DNA of 64,000 nt from Synanceia verrucosa (taxonomy: Eukaryota > Chordata > Actinopteri > Perciformes > Synanceiidae). The DNA lies in NCBI GenBank assembly GCA_029721515.1, contig CM056556.1:2232501-2296500 (forward strand), given 5' to 3'. Of this stretch, positions 25,405-37,340 are shown piece by piece; positions within the stretch are counted from its first letter, which is position 1, and each line of letters begins with the position of its first letter. The notes under the pieces were generated by a model that made no database searches, was not told the DNA's origin, and saw nothing but the letters and a program-made list of their open reading frames with translations. Made by a program: the position numbers and the translations under genes.

Positions 25405-25805
25405 TTCTTGCACCATTTTAAAATCAAATTTAATACTTTTTAAGACCTTTTCAAGACCTCAACAAACATAACCAATATGTTGTTTTTTTTTCAACATATA
25501 ACCGATTATGATTTTTTTCAGCCCTGTAGCACTTGCAACAATGATTTAAATTGAGGACTTAACGCTTAATTTTTTACAAAAATTTTAATTTCAGAACTTT
25601 CAAGAACAAAGAAGTGATCGTGGTGAATAAAATAATGCAGTTAATATCTGAATGCTGTGTTTTCCTACTGGCATTAAATGCACCATCTGAAAATTTCATA
25701 CCTACAACAAATTAATGGTAAATTTAAGACAATTTAAGATCTTAATTACCCAGATTTTGATTTCAGACATTTTAAGACCTTTTAAGGAATCATGGGAACC
25801 CTAGA
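25405..25805 (+). mobile_element. Dispersed repeat ending in GGGAACCCT, copy 1
   Basis: Ordered motifs GCACCATTTTAAAATCAAAT, CAAGAACAAAGAAGTGA, TGGCATTAAATGCACCATCT, GACATTTTAAGACCTTTTAA and GGAATCATGGGAACCCT. Two more copies lie at 39685-40065 and 51245-51585. The end GGGAACCCT mirrors the CAGGGTTCCC terminus of the hAT-like element at 23378-23636. Confidence 0.7.
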
Positions 25806-26112
25806 ACAATAGACATTATATTTCCTGGTTTCTTTCCTCCTCTCTGACAGTACACTAAACATCTTTAGAGTTGTGTACAATGCATGACGTCTTCTTGGGC
25901 TTTTTATGAAACATTTTATAGGCTAAATAATTATTCATCGCAGCCCCAATTGGACGTTTCTTCAACACAAATACACAAGACCCTGTCTGTCTCCATCCAC
26001 CCTGGTCATCCTCACTCGGGATTGTTTATGTCTATTTTAGGAAGGTGTGAGTGATGTCACGGCACCCACAGTGAAAGGCCAGATGAAAGGTGGGCGTCGA
26101 AAACAACTCACA

Positions 26113-26463
26113 CTCACACACACACACACGCACACACACCTCGACGACCAGGTTTCCTGCCAGGTGTCCTTATCGCCGCTGCACCACACAGCACCGATGC
26201 CCCATGTCCCCCCCCCCACACAAATGCATGAACGCCATAGGACCACAGAGCCTGGAGACCTCAGATGGCGTCTTCAGCAGGACAATCTGTGACCCCTCAT
26301 GGTGCTGCACACACACACACACACACACACGGTCAGCTGTCCCCACTTATCTCACATCCTGTAAGTGTGTGTGCATCCTCACACACATCCAGACAGTCTG
26401 CAGAGCTGTAGGGGATCGTGGGGTTAATAATGTCTTCAATCATACATCCATGACACCCATACT

Positions 26464-26495
<32 letters not shown>
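26113..26495. repeat. Three (CA)n microsatellites
   Basis: CA runs at about 26113-26139, 26309-26331 and 26467-26495 in otherwise unique sequence. Confidence 0.9.
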
Positions 26496-26497
<2 letters not shown>

Positions 26498-26640
26498 TTC
26501 CTATCTCTTGTTGCCTCAAAGGCCGACACAAGGGTGCCCTAATCCCGCCTCAATAGCTGTATGTGTGTGTGTGGTGCCACATGGGTTTATGTGGATGAGA
26601 TGGTACGCTCCATGGTCCTGGTCCCCAAACATCCCCCCGT

Positions 26641-26642
<2 letters not shown>

Positions 26643-26679
<37 letters not shown>
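26643..26679. repeat. (CA)n microsatellite
   Basis: About 18 CA units. Confidence 0.95.
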
Positions 26680-26683
<4 letters not shown>

Positions 26684-26783
26684 CCTCAAAGGCTGCTGGG
26701 TAGTGTGGGGCGCCAGCATGTCCGAGACACACTGAGACAGATAGAGGTTCATTATCATTGACTGGGAGATTGAAACAGCAGGA

Positions 26784-26796
26784 GAGAGAGTCACAT

Positions 26797-26840
<44 letters not shown>
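26784..26840. repeat. (AG)n microsatellite
   Basis: An AG run of about 18 pure units at its right end. Confidence 0.95.
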
Positions 26841-26844
<4 letters not shown>

Positions 26845-27357
26845 AGTTTTTTTATTTTAATTATCACCTAAGTAAATGGATTGTTTGGACAGAACAGACG
26901 GAGGTGGAGCTACTAGAGACCTCACTGAGTGTTCGTTTGTTTATGTTTATTCTGGACAGTAAACAGTGATGCATCTATTAACTGGACTGATAAGGTACAT
27001 AACGTACATGGCAAAGTTACTACGACAAACTGAAATCACCAACTGCACAAAAATGTGGCTTCCAATGAAGTTAATTGAAATTAAATATGGATGAAACAAC
27101 ATTTTGCGTTCATGATTAGTTTCCTGATCGATTATTCTGTCCCGTCTGATCAATCACTGATACTTTAAAATGTCAGGACACAGTCAAACATGCACATCAC
27201 ATTTCCCTTCAGCCCAAAGTGGTATTTTATTTTATTTCTACTGAGTATGGACTCTAGAAAAAAGCCAGTTCAGAGCCAACATGATTGATGGGATGGTTGA
27301 TTTTAACAAGTGATCATCACAAAAAAACTCTGTTGTGTATTGCTCTTTATTTCTTGA

Positions 27358-27440
27358 TGACAGCCATCAGATCAGAAGACGCTTTAGAAGCTAATTAAAG
27401 GCCGTCAATTATCAGAGCGAGTGAAGAATAAGAGATAAAA
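27358..27440. promoter_or_regulatory. Duplicated AT-rich block, copy 1 (candidate enhancer)
   Basis: Reads TGACAGCCATCAGATCAGAA, then AGCTAATTAAAGG (27389 on), CGTCAATTATCAG and GCGAGTGAAGAATAAGAGAT. A diverged copy with the same order sits at 27719-27810. TAATTA is a homeodomain core site. A regulatory role is inference only. Confidence 0.3.
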
Positions 27441-27461
27441 AGACAGAAGCACAGCAACAGA

Positions 27462-27665
27462 AGAATTTTCTGTTCAGGAATGACAGGAAATAACTGGAAT
27501 TTAACAACTCAGTCAAAAAAATAATAAGAATGTGCTTTGAGATTTATTTTTTGAACAACAATAACTATGTTTTAACATTAAAGATCATTTAAAGAGCTTG
27601 CACGTACTGGTGGAATAACCATTAGAGACAAAAGAAATATATTTTGTTAATCATGGTGGTGGGAT
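27462..27665 (+). mobile_element. Dispersed repeat, first of two copies
   Basis: Shares TTCTGTTCAGGAATGACAGG, AAATAACTGGAATTTAACA, TACTGGTGGAATAACCATTA and a final TTTTGTTAAT with 61880-62105. It lies between the two duplicated AGCTAATTAA blocks. Confidence 0.7.
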
Positions 27666-27718
27666 AATAATAATCCTGGATATCTGTTGCCATTTAGTTT
27701 TTCTCTTCCACCCTCAGA

Positions 27719-27810
27719 TGACAGCCATCAGTCGAACAAAAGAAACTTTTGAAGCTAATTAACGAAGCAATCAATTATCGGGGGCGAGTGAAGACGAATA
27801 AGAGATGAAA
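27719..27810. promoter_or_regulatory. Duplicated AT-rich block, copy 2 (candidate enhancer)
   Basis: Reads TGACAGCCATCAG, AAACTTTTGAAGCTAATTAA (27753-27762 for the core), CAATCAATTATCG, GGCGAGTGAAGACGAATAAG. The motif order matches 27358-27440 with substitutions and small insertions. Confidence 0.3.
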
Positions 27811-28288
27811 AAAAACATGGCTGCAGATGACAAAAGACAGCGAGAGAGGGAAAGAGAAAGATGGAGAGACAAAGGGAGGGAGGATAGAAGGGAAAAACAG
27901 TGAGGTGCAGAGAGATAATTGGGCTGTCCAGAACAAGGGCATGGGGAGAGGCCTCCGACGCCTCTGTGTGTGTCCCATGAAAGACTTCTCTTTTCTGACA
28001 AATGCATTGTTTTGATCAGTGTGTGTGTGAGGCCGGTGTGCCGTCGCCCCACCGAGACCCGGGCCGTGTGTGTGTGAGCGTGACCCATGGCGAGATGACA
28101 GAGTCGCAGGGCGTCCCGCTGCCACGCTTTGTCTCACAGAGAGCATTTGATCCGCACACAGCGACCCTGGGAGGCCGACGCCGGGACGAGAACACAGGGG
28201 AGAGAGGGATGAGAGGCAGGGTGAAGGTTAGGACTCAGAGTTTGTCCAACACACCACACAAAATTCACTTTTCCACAAGCAAGTTTAG

Positions 28289-28306
28289 GGCTTTTTTTTT
28301 TTTTTG
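28289..28306. repeat. Poly(T) run
   Basis: An 17-18-bp T homopolymer. Confidence 0.8.
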
Positions 28307-29209
28307 AAGGTGGATTGATTAAACGTATTGACCCAGAAGGATAAAAGGCGTCATTGTGTGCTGCCACTATAACATTTTAAATGCTTTCCAGCTTCTTCCT
28401 CACTGCAGCTGGCCTCATCAACAAGGCAGTTCTGCACAGTTTGTCTCCATTCAGCTGCCATATCGCACTGATTTTTCCAAATTTTCCCACCCCATCTTTA
28501 TTCTTCATGTCACGCACCATGATACCGAGTTAAAATCCTTCTTTGTGCAAACTAACCTGTTTCTTATTCTGTTTTGTTGTTGTTCACACAACAACGGCAC
28601 AATAACACTAGTGAGAACGTTGCTGGACGTATTTCCGTCAACATGACAACGCGGTAACGAGTGACAACGAGTGACAAGGATGTAATACGTATGTTACGCC
28701 GATAGGTGGCGCTGCAAAGAAACACAGAGAGACCCACTAAAAAGAACGAAAGAATGTGCATGAAGTTCTTGTTTACAACTACTTCTGGTCACATGATGAT
28801 GTGATGTCATCGTTAGCAACAACGCCGGGTACACACTGCAACTCTGAGACGGCGATGTCCGATCTTCTCACTGTGGAAACCGTTGTCAGAAAATACCGTT
28901 TTGGGTAACGCCGTCGTCTGTAAGCTAGGCAGAATAGGTATTAGAGTTGACGGATTCACAGAAATCTCTTGTCATGTGGACGGTACCTGATTGACTCCAT
29001 CAACATAACTTCAGCATCCTCTGATCTCAACTATAGTCAAAATAATTCAGTTTCTTTCATATTCTGCACAAAAATGAGGTAGAAGTTCATGTGAATGAGG
29101 TATTTTCACAACCAATCCCATTCAGAAACACAAACGACTGAAAATGTATACTTGTCAGTAAAAGGAAGAGTTAACCCAAGTTTTTACTAACTCCTCCTCC
29201 ACAGCAACA

Positions 29210-29320
29210 CGTTCGTTCTCGTAAATTTACGACTTTAACCTTGTAAATTTAGGACGTTATTCTCATAAATTTAAACTTTATTCTCATAAATAATTACTTT
29301 AATCTTGAAGTCTGTGAAAA
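29210..29320. repeat. Short TCGTAAATTTACGACTT-type tandem repeat
   Basis: Four diverged units of about 24 bp, each with CTCATAAATTTA or CGTAAATTTACGACTTTA, the word itself being near-palindromic. Confidence 0.65.
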
Positions 29321-29761
29321 AAAAATCTTAATGGGGCTCCAATACTCTGTTGTAAAAAACAGCCGCACAATGCTGTACTTTTATGCGTCACACTGCTGGA
29401 TAACAGCTGCTGTTAATCTGTGACTGTAATGTCACTGAATCAGTGGCATGAAATGGTCCTGGAATGATAATATCATCACTAATGGATCATTATTCCTGGG
29501 TCAATATATCGTAGCTATGGCAACAGGCAGATTCCTGCAGGTGAACGTTCACAGAGAAAGAGTCCACACAGTAATCCACTACGAACACAAACACCTACTC
29601 TACCTCTACCTCGCTCTACCTCTCTCTCTCTTTGTTAATTGACCAGAGGAGAGGGACCAGGTGGCTTCAACACACCAACACACATCCATGGCCTCATCAC
29701 AGACCTCTGCTACATGCAGCAGAAACGAGCTCCTCACTTTATGAATCGGATCCCTGACCTG

Positions 29762-29802
29762 CACACACACACACACACACACATAATATATATATATGTA
29801 TA
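29762..29802. repeat. (CA)n followed by (TA)n
   Basis: A compound dinucleotide run. Confidence 0.9.
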
Positions 29803-30024
29803 TGTACTGCACACACCTCTTAACCCTTTCCCAGCCTCTCACCTGCTGCATCCCTAAAACCAGGTGAGGCTGCAGAGAGAGGACGGCCAAAGACAGGGTT
29901 GATGGGATGGACGGAGGCAGAGCGACGGAGGCGTCGGGAGAAAGAAAAGAGTGCAGCAAAGGACGGAGGAGGAGTGCTCACCTCTCTGGGGGGCTTGCTC
30001 AAGGTGTGTTTCCATGGCAACCAG

Positions 30025-30025
<1 letters not shown>

Positions 30026-30078
<53 letters not shown>
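30026..30078. repeat. Long (GT)n microsatellite
   Basis: About 26 GT units. CA runs in the opposite sense lie close by at 30139-30159 and 30234-30271. Confidence 0.95.
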
Positions 30079-30229
30079 TGCTGATGCGGAGGGGGTGAGC
30101 TTGACCCATTGGTAGTGTGTGGGGGCTGGAGAATATAACACACACACACACACACACATTGATGCACTCATACACAACCTGCTGCAGTGCTGGAGGGGTC
30201 CCAAGAGTGCCCCCCCCTCCACCTCCACC

Positions 30230-30233
<4 letters not shown>

Positions 30234-30271
<38 letters not shown>
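30234..30271. repeat. (CA)n microsatellite
   Basis: About 19 CA units; with the GT tract at 30026-30078 it forms an inverted pair. Confidence 0.95.
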
Positions 30272-30278
<7 letters not shown>

Positions 30279-30582
30279 TGCTGCAGTGCTGAAGTCCCAC
30301 GAGGACCAAACACCCACACATCCTCACACACATCCTCCCTCCTCTCATCTTCCATTCTCCCTCTCTGCCTCCATCACTCTCTCTGCGAGGTAACTGTTAA
30401 TATTTCCATCATTGTTCTGACTCTGGATCTGCTGGACGCAGGTTTACGAAGTTTAAATGCCGAATTTCGTACGGAATAACGACGCCCCGAGCTCAAACAA
30501 CGACCTGTTTGAAGAGTCCACACAGATCCAGAACGACATCAAGTTAACTTCCTGTTTCATTTTGGTGTCTTTGTTTGTGCCA

Positions 30583-31075
30583 TGCCAGATGATTTCAAAG
30601 TAAAGCTCCTCATTGTAACAAAAGGAGGGTGGATGCCAGATAATTTCAAAGTAAAGCTCCTTATTGTAATAAAAGGAAGACAGACACCAGGTAATTTCAA
30701 AGTAAAGCTCCTCATTGTAACAAAAGGAGGGTGGATGCCAGATGATTTCAAAGTAAAGCTCCTCATTGTAACAAAAGGAGGGTGGATGCCAGATAATTTC
30801 AAAGTAAAGCTCCTTAATGTAAAAAAAAATCTGGACAAACACCAGATAATTTCAAAGTAAAGCTCCTTATTGTAATAAAAGGAAGACAGACACCTGATAA
30901 TTTCAAAGTAAAGCTCCTTACAGTAATAAAATGAGGGCAGACACCTGATAATTTCAAAGTAAAGCTCCTTAATGTAATAAAAACTGGACAAACACTAGAA
31001 AATGTCAAAGTAAAGCTCCTTATTGTAATAAAAGGAAGACAGACACTAGATAATTTCAAAGTAAAGCTCCTCACT
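30583..31075. repeat. Minisatellite with a unit of about 51 bp, about ten copies
   Basis: Each unit contains CAGATAATTTCAAAGTAAAG, then CTCCTTATTGTAATAAAAGG and AGGGTGGATGC or a variant. Because 51 is divisible by three, both strands keep open frames (for example a 17-residue repeat with FKVKLLIV). These are by-products, not a protein. Confidence 0.95.
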
Positions 31076-31404
31076 GGATCTCTCTTTCCTGCTCTTTCAA
31101 CACATCACAAAGCTGACAGGAAGTAGTCCCTTCACGGTAAAATGCTTCACTCTTGTTCAGCTTCACATTCTGGTTCCTTTAATGCAACTAATTCTTTGTA
31201 ACGTTCACATCTCCACCCTCTAAAGATGTCGGCCATCTTTGTTCCGTCTCCTCGATCATGAGCTGTAGAGTCAAAGTGACGTCATGACGAATGTTTGATT
31301 TGAACTGTTTTTCTGACCTCCTCACCATCATCTCTATCAAAAATGGCGGCGAAATTCCTCACCTGCACATCAGTAGATCTTTTCAGTGGAAACTCTCCCA
31401 CACA

Positions 31405-31430
31405 CAAACAAACAAACAAACAAACAAACA
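31405..31430. repeat. (CAAA)n microsatellite
   Basis: About six to seven AAAC units. Confidence 0.9.
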
Positions 31431-31558
31431 GGAACTCTATTGGCAGCTGAGCGCAGCATATGGTGATAACCAGTCTGTGTTTGTGTGTATAATGAAAGGA
31501 AGCACAAATTGAGCATGTTTGTTTGGTGCAAAAGTGCATGTGTATCTTGGAAAGGAGA

Positions 31559-31559
<1 letters not shown>

Positions 31560-31593
<34 letters not shown>
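31560..31593. repeat. (GT)n microsatellite
   Basis: About 17 GT units. Confidence 0.95.
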
Positions 31594-31594
<1 letters not shown>

Positions 31595-31782
31595 CAGCTT
31601 GGATTTTCCTCGTCAGATTACATAACAGGAGGAAACTGGAGCGCTCCGTCCAAAAGCCTCCTCACTCATCACATCATTCATCGTCTCTCTCTGCTTATTA
31701 AAGGGACACAGCTACATTATGAATTAAAGGGTTTACAGCTAACAAGTCTCCATGTTTGCATGAATGAATGAATGAATATTAT

Positions 31783-32080
31783 GTAGGGCTGTCAAAATTA
31801 GTGTGTTAACACTCATTAATCATGTTAACGCGTTAACTTCCCCAACGGTACAAACCGCCTGAACTGCGTTACCAGAGATGAACTGGCATGAAGCAGAACT
31901 CCATTCAAATAATAAAGTAAACTAGCAAAGCAGTCGTAACTAACGATCAAACATGTTGACAAAATTACATTAACCATCTTTACTGAATCTGTCCAAGCTT
32001 CTCCTGGAATTCAGCAAACAAATAATCCACCAAAGAGCACCGTTAAAGTCTTAATTTGTAACGTGAAAATTAAATAACTG
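31783..32080 (-). mobile_element. Dispersed hAT-like non-autonomous repeat, copy 3 (inverted)
   Basis: Begins TAGGGCTGTCAAAATTA, then TGTTAACGCGTTAAC. It carries the reverse complements of motifs in copies 1 and 2 (CAGAACTCCATTCAAA, ACGATCAAACATGTTGAC, CTGTCCAAGCTTCTCCTGGA, ATAATCCACCAAAGAGCA). It is the fullest of the three. Confidence 0.7.
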
Positions 32081-32771
32081 GAAGCTGCTCTGATCAAATC
32101 TAAAGTGACAGTGAAAAATAAAATCCTAATTATGCCTAGCATAAGTGACAATTTATGTAAAAAATAGACATTTACACAAAAAACAATCCAGTCAAAAGAC
32201 ATAAAACCAATGCTCAAGGTGTGTTTCCATGACACACCAACCAACCAATGAGAACTTCCCTCTTTCCCCGTCACTAATTCACCATAGTGTACAAAGATAA
32301 ACTACGGATTTATTTAACATTTAGGGGCATCAAAAGAAGCACATTTCAGTCCAAGTGGAGGTTTTTAATTTGATTGTATTTGATTTACTTCATAATTTAA
32401 ATTGTACTATTATTCTCCTTGACTTGGGTCATTTTTTGGACTTAAATTTTCTTTTTTTCTGATTTTAAACTCCAGTAAACAACGTTAAAGAGACCCCAAC
32501 TGCAACAGAAAAAAAACAGAACAAAGCTGCAGCATGCGAGTACATTTGGACGCACACATGGAAACTTCGGCATCACCTGGAGAACACTTGACCGCTACAA
32601 CGAGCAGCTGACATGAACGTCTGGTATTATCATGCGTAATGAGACTTTAATTAATATTCAAACAGGAGAGGCGCTCACATCATCGCTTCGGCCTTGGAAT
32701 CGTCGCTCAGGACTTTTGGGAAGGAAAATGGGGAATTACCGTTTCCTCCAATAAGCACATGGAAAGCCGGT

Positions 32772-32774
<3 letters not shown>

Positions 32775-32817
<43 letters not shown>
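32775..32817. repeat. (CA)n microsatellite
   Basis: About 20 CA units. Confidence 0.95.
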
Positions 32818-32818
<1 letters not shown>

Positions 32819-32945
32819 CTTTTTTAGCTCGTTAGCAGGGATGAGAGTAATAAATGCAGAGTATATTTGTGTTTAGAATCTTAATTGAAAGCTTGAAAGT
32901 GGCCAGGAGGGAATAAGCCTAATCACTGTGTGTGAATAAACCATC

Positions 32946-32947
<2 letters not shown>

Positions 32948-32983
<36 letters not shown>
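32948..32983. repeat. (CA)n microsatellite
   Basis: About 18 CA units. Confidence 0.95.
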
Positions 32984-32984
<1 letters not shown>

Positions 32985-33359
32985 GCTCGCCACTCCCTCA
33001 GATAACATTTAAAACTGAAGCACCTCTCCTCCTCTGATCGTCCACTCTTTCCTTCCTTCCCTCCCTTTCACCTCCTCTTGTTTCTCCGTCTCTTTTCGTA
33101 CGTCGAACAGCTACAGCTCCCCGGATGCACATCAACAACATGTGCATGTGTGTGTTGATGCTGGTTAAAGCTATAGCCCACATCCACGAGGAGTTGTAAA
33201 AATGTTGTGTTAATGGTGGGCCGGGGGGAATGCCTTAATTGATTGCAGGTATTTACTGCTACAGGTGTTCTGCACCCACACGCTGGTGAAAGTATATTTC
33301 CAATTTGAACCAGAATTGTTCTAAACATGTCACTTTATAGATGGAAAAGTTGCACACAC

Positions 33360-33570
33360 AAACAGAGAGCCAGATTTAGGTGCCTGCATCCTGGGCTAAT
33401 CACCACGGTAACAGTAATCAAGGCTCTGATCTAGTTGTCAAGGTGATGGAGAGAGGGTCACCCCTGGCTGCCTCCATCCCTCTGAATGCCTAAAGCGCTG
33501 CGTTGTTTACAGTGTGCAGTGCTATTATCATCTATTAAAGCAAGATTCAATAATTCTTGTTTTTTGGGCT
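33360..33570. promoter_or_regulatory. Repeat-free block, candidate conserved non-coding element
   Basis: About 200 bp of balanced composition without tandem or dispersed repeats, in a repeat-crowded neighbourhood. It holds words typical of developmental enhancers, such as GGCTAATCACCACGG and TTGTTTACAGTGTGC (forkhead-like TGTTTAC). The call rests on texture only. Confidence 0.25.
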
Positions 33571-33581
33571 AAATCTAACAA

Positions 33582-33607
33582 ATGTGTGTGTGTGTGTGTG
33601 TGTGTGT
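33582..33607. repeat. (GT)n microsatellite
   Basis: About 13 GT units; a CA run of about 15 units lies at 33768-33797. Confidence 0.95.
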
Positions 33608-33764
33608 TTACCTACATCTATCTAAACCCATCCTGCTGTTTACTGCTGTGTGTGCTTCTTTAATCTGAGCTCCCAGGAGGAATCAGGGGAGGCTAGCAGG
33701 CTTATCTCTGCTGCATCTCCCAAATACCACTAAAAAGCCAATCTCCATTCCACAACAACAACAT

Positions 33765-33799
<35 letters not shown>

Positions 33800-34650
33800 G
33801 GCTTGAGAGACATGCTTATCTTTCTGTTCACCAAACTGTGAACGCCAAAAAAATGTAATAAAGCAGCTAAAACAGGTTCTGTACGTAGTGTGTTAGCAGC
33901 TATAGCTAACAAATGGAAAAGCATCCTAATCTGTTCAAATATTTGAATTTTACTTGCTGCTCTGGTGACAATAATGTGCAGCGTTACAGGAAGTAACAGG
34001 ATGAACAAATGTTGAGGACACACAGGACGATGCCAACATGATTCAAGTTACATCCCAGCTGTTTTTGAGTAGCTAAAGAGTCTGAGATTCCCGATTTAAT
34101 GGAAGCTAACCTCCTTCAAGCAAAAATAATAAAGTAAAAAAGCTCAGAGATGTAAAATCATCTTTTACACCACATAACCGTGACCCACGAAGGGTAAAGA
34201 ACGACAAACGCCACATAGGCTTCCAGTATTTTAACAAAAAAGACAAACATATTTTCCCAAACCTAGTAAAGTGGTTTGCTGCCTGAACCAAAACAATCTG
34301 TTTCCTGTTTATTTTGAAAGGACTGGAGAACAAACTGATGCTGGACATTCAAAAAAAGCATGAAAGATGAAGAATACAAAATATTCACTCTTTGTCCATT
34401 AAAATGTGTCTCCTTAGCACTCTAATCAGCACTGAAACATATAAACTGTGGTTTTTGTGTCCGTTCATCGGATTATAAAACACCTCCAAACGTGATGTGA
34501 GGAGGAAGAAGGGAGGAAGAAGGAGGAAAGAGGAGCAGAGCCAATAAGAGCTCACAGCAGGATGCTAATAATGCAGCTCCAGCTGCACCAGTTAACCTGC
34601 AAACTGCCCATCTGGACCCAGAGAGACCGAGACAGGGAGATATATGGATA

Positions 34651-34663
34651 GAGAGAGAGAGAG

Positions 34664-34697
<34 letters not shown>

Positions 34698-34700
34698 AGA
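34651..34700. repeat. (GA)n microsatellite
   Basis: Runs of GAGAGA separated by ACTGAG interruptions. Confidence 0.9.
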
Positions 34701-34814
34701 GGGAGGCTGGAAATAGAGCTAATGTGGAATATCAGAGAAATAGTACGAAAAGAAAAACTCATTTCCTAGAACCAAAGGTTAAATACTGAGGCTTTGTCCT
34801 ATTACGGTGTCCTA

Positions 34815-35405
34815 TTATGTCACTTTTCAGTGTAGTTCAGTGTCACTTTTGACTGTAATCTAGTGTCTTTTTGGACTGTAGTTCAGTGTCATTTTTGACT
34901 GTAGTTCAGTGTCATTTTTTACTGTAGTCTAGTGTCATTTTTGACTGTAATCTAGTGTCTTTTTGGACTGTAGTTCAGTGTCATTTTTGACTGTAGTTCA
35001 GTGTCATTTTTTACTGTAGTCTAGTGTCATTTTTGACTGTAATCTAGTGTCTTTTTGGACTGTAGTTCAGTGTCATTTTTGACTGTAGTTCAGTGTCATT
35101 TTTTACTGTAGTCTAGTGTCATTTTTGACTGTAATCTAGTGTCTTTTTGGACTGTAGTTCAGTGTCATTTTTTACTGTAGTCTAGTGTCATTTTTGACTG
35201 TAATCTAGTGTCTTTTTGGACTGTAGTTCAGTGTCATTTTTTACTGTAGTCTAGTGTCATTTTTGACTGTAATCTAGTGTCTTTTTGACTGTAATCTGGT
35301 GTATTTTTTGACTGGGGTTTAATGTAATTTTTGACTGTATTTCAGTGTCATTTTGACTGGGGTTTACTTTCATTTTTGACTGTAGTTCGGCATATTTTTT
35401 TGTCC
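34815..35405. repeat. 23-bp minisatellite with higher-order periodicity
   Basis: The basic unit is ACTGTAGTCTAGTGTCATTTTTG with four variants. A distinctive TTTTTGGACTG recurs at 34873, 34965, 35057, 35149 and 35218, that is every 92 bp (four units) three times and then 69 bp (three units). After 35290 the units degrade. Confidence 0.95.
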
Positions 35406-35776
35406 TTTAGTGTTATTTTTCCCTGTACAAACAGCAGTTGTTAGCAGTTAGCCCATGTATTTCTATCCTGAACCTGGTGTTTTATCTAAACCTAAAGTGA
35501 CACCAAGGGTTACTTCAATGGTGCTGATGCCAATAATAAAGTGAAAGCCAAGTAATTCTGTCAAGCCTCTGTCAATAATAACAATAAAAAAGGGAAAACC
35601 ATCAAATCCCCACAGGTAAGAAGCTGGATTCTTTCCTGTAGCTCCATGGATATTTCTCAGCGCTGACACAGATGTGACATAAAGTGTCAGACTTCATGTA
35701 GACATGTGGTCATCATGCATCATAAAATAACACAGAGAGAGAGAGAGGAAGCTGACCAGCTGTAGGCTGGACAAGT

Positions 35777-35779
<3 letters not shown>

Positions 35780-35814
<35 letters not shown>

Positions 35815-35822
35815 ACACACAC
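35780..35822. repeat. (CA)n microsatellite
   Basis: Interrupted CA run. Confidence 0.9.
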
Positions 35823-35910
35823 AGACCCAGCAGGAGTGACCTTGGTCCAGTCCGTCTGTCCTCGCCTCCTGCCCTGGTCAGCTTCATCCCCCACCAAGCC
35901 ACCCTGCCTG

Positions 35911-35911
<1 letters not shown>

Positions 35912-35963
<52 letters not shown>
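35912..35963. repeat. Long (CA)n microsatellite
   Basis: About 25 CA units. Confidence 0.95.
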
Positions 35964-36104
35964 ACAGCGCCATACCGGGCCGTGCCAAACCGAACCACGC
36001 TGTGGTCATAGAAACAATACAACAAACAGACTAGAAGAGACCAGAATAGCAGGATGGCAGCAGAGTAGAAGAGAACAGAGAAGTGAGGGGAGGCTGAAAC
36101 ACTA

Positions 36105-36128
36105 TTTATTATTATTATTATTATTATT
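36105..36128. repeat. (TTA)n microsatellite
   Basis: About eight units. Confidence 0.9.
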
Positions 36129-36317
36129 GATTCCAAAAAACACTCCCAAAAAGACACAGCTAGCCAACTTTAACCCTCCCTAAAGCACAAGTATCGCCTA
36201 CACACACACACACAGAGCAGTAGCATGCTAATGAAGACAGTAAATCACTAGCAGGTCATGTGTGGAAAAGCCTGCCAGATACCTGCAACCATGGCTAGAG
36301 ACCTCCCTCAGCCACAC

Positions 36318-36318
<1 letters not shown>

Positions 36319-36350
<32 letters not shown>
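36319..36350. repeat. (GT)n microsatellite
   Basis: About 16 GT units. Confidence 0.95.
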
Positions 36351-36353
<3 letters not shown>

Positions 36354-37149
36354 GTGTGGGTGGGTGAGCAAGAGAGACGTTTGGATGCCTGTTGGCTGTA
36401 AACCTGACAGAAAAAAAAAACAGCAACCAAAAGAGGCGGAAAATGGCGAAACGTAGAGCATCTATGAGAGATGGTCCAGGAGTGTAGTGACGAACAGGAA
36501 GTCAAGATTTTGGAGTTTGGAGCAAAAGGAAGAGAAAACATGTGACACAATGTCAACTAAACTAAACAAACCTGGAGAGGAAGAATTACTTACACAGGAA
36601 TAACAAAATAAAAGCTCGGAGATGTAAAATATTCTTTTACACCCTATAGTCATGAAACAGGAAGTATAAATGATGAATGCTCTTTTTACGCCACTTTCTG
36701 TGTTATTTTAACCCAAACCAAGTTGTTTCCTGTGATGGTGGAGGTTTATTTTGAAAGGACTGGAGCAGAAATTGATGCTGCCGACCACAGAGAGGTCATC
36801 AATCCTCTTTTAGTCCACACCTCTTTCTTTCTGTTTTTTTTATTCAACATTTTAATCGAAGTTAAAACACTGGAAATGAGGAGCTAGCTTCTCATATATG
36901 AGTCTAAATGTACAAAATAAGAGAAAAAGGAATAAATAAACAAAATTAAACATGCATTACATATCTTCTTCTATGGTAAACACAAAAGTTCATTACACTT
37001 TAAAATCACAGCAGCACTTAGCTGAAGCCTTTTTCCAACACAGCTTATATTAAGGCTGGATATTACAGTTTAAATGTGTCTCGAGGAGCAGCTAATCAAG
37101 GTAAGAGGTGAATGAAAATAATAATAACATTAAAACGACCACCAGAACA

Positions 37150-37340
37150 GACGTGACATCACTCTCATCAAAAGAAACAAGCTGCAGATTACCTGCTATC
37201 GAGTTATGATCAGCTGCACGACCTGGAGAGATTAAGCGCTGATATAATCTGATCATGTTCAATTACTCTTCGTTTAAGTGCTCTCACAGGGGCTGCAGTA
37301 TGGATAATTAATAAGTGTGTAACATGCAGCCCGTCAAAGG
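37150..37340. promoter_or_regulatory. Repeat-free AT-rich block, candidate conserved element
   Basis: Unique sequence with words such as GATTAAGCGCTGATATAATC, GTTCAATTACTCTTCG, TTTAAGTG and GGATAATTAATAAG, resembling homeodomain and NK-type sites. Proposed only from texture and position in an intron of a developmental regulator. Confidence 0.25.

Noticed and set aside
26090..26542. Frames rich in His-Thr or Cys-Val repeats here and at 30.0-30.4, 35.7-36.2, 40.6-41.2, 45.0-45.6 and 53.0-53.5 kb
   Set aside because: They are translations of (CA)n and (GT)n microsatellites and have no coding support.
30453..31074. Overlapping open frames with a 17-residue repeated peptide on both strands
   Set aside because: The 51-bp tandem unit is divisible by three and stop-free, so every copy extends the frame. 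There is no start, splice or family evidence.
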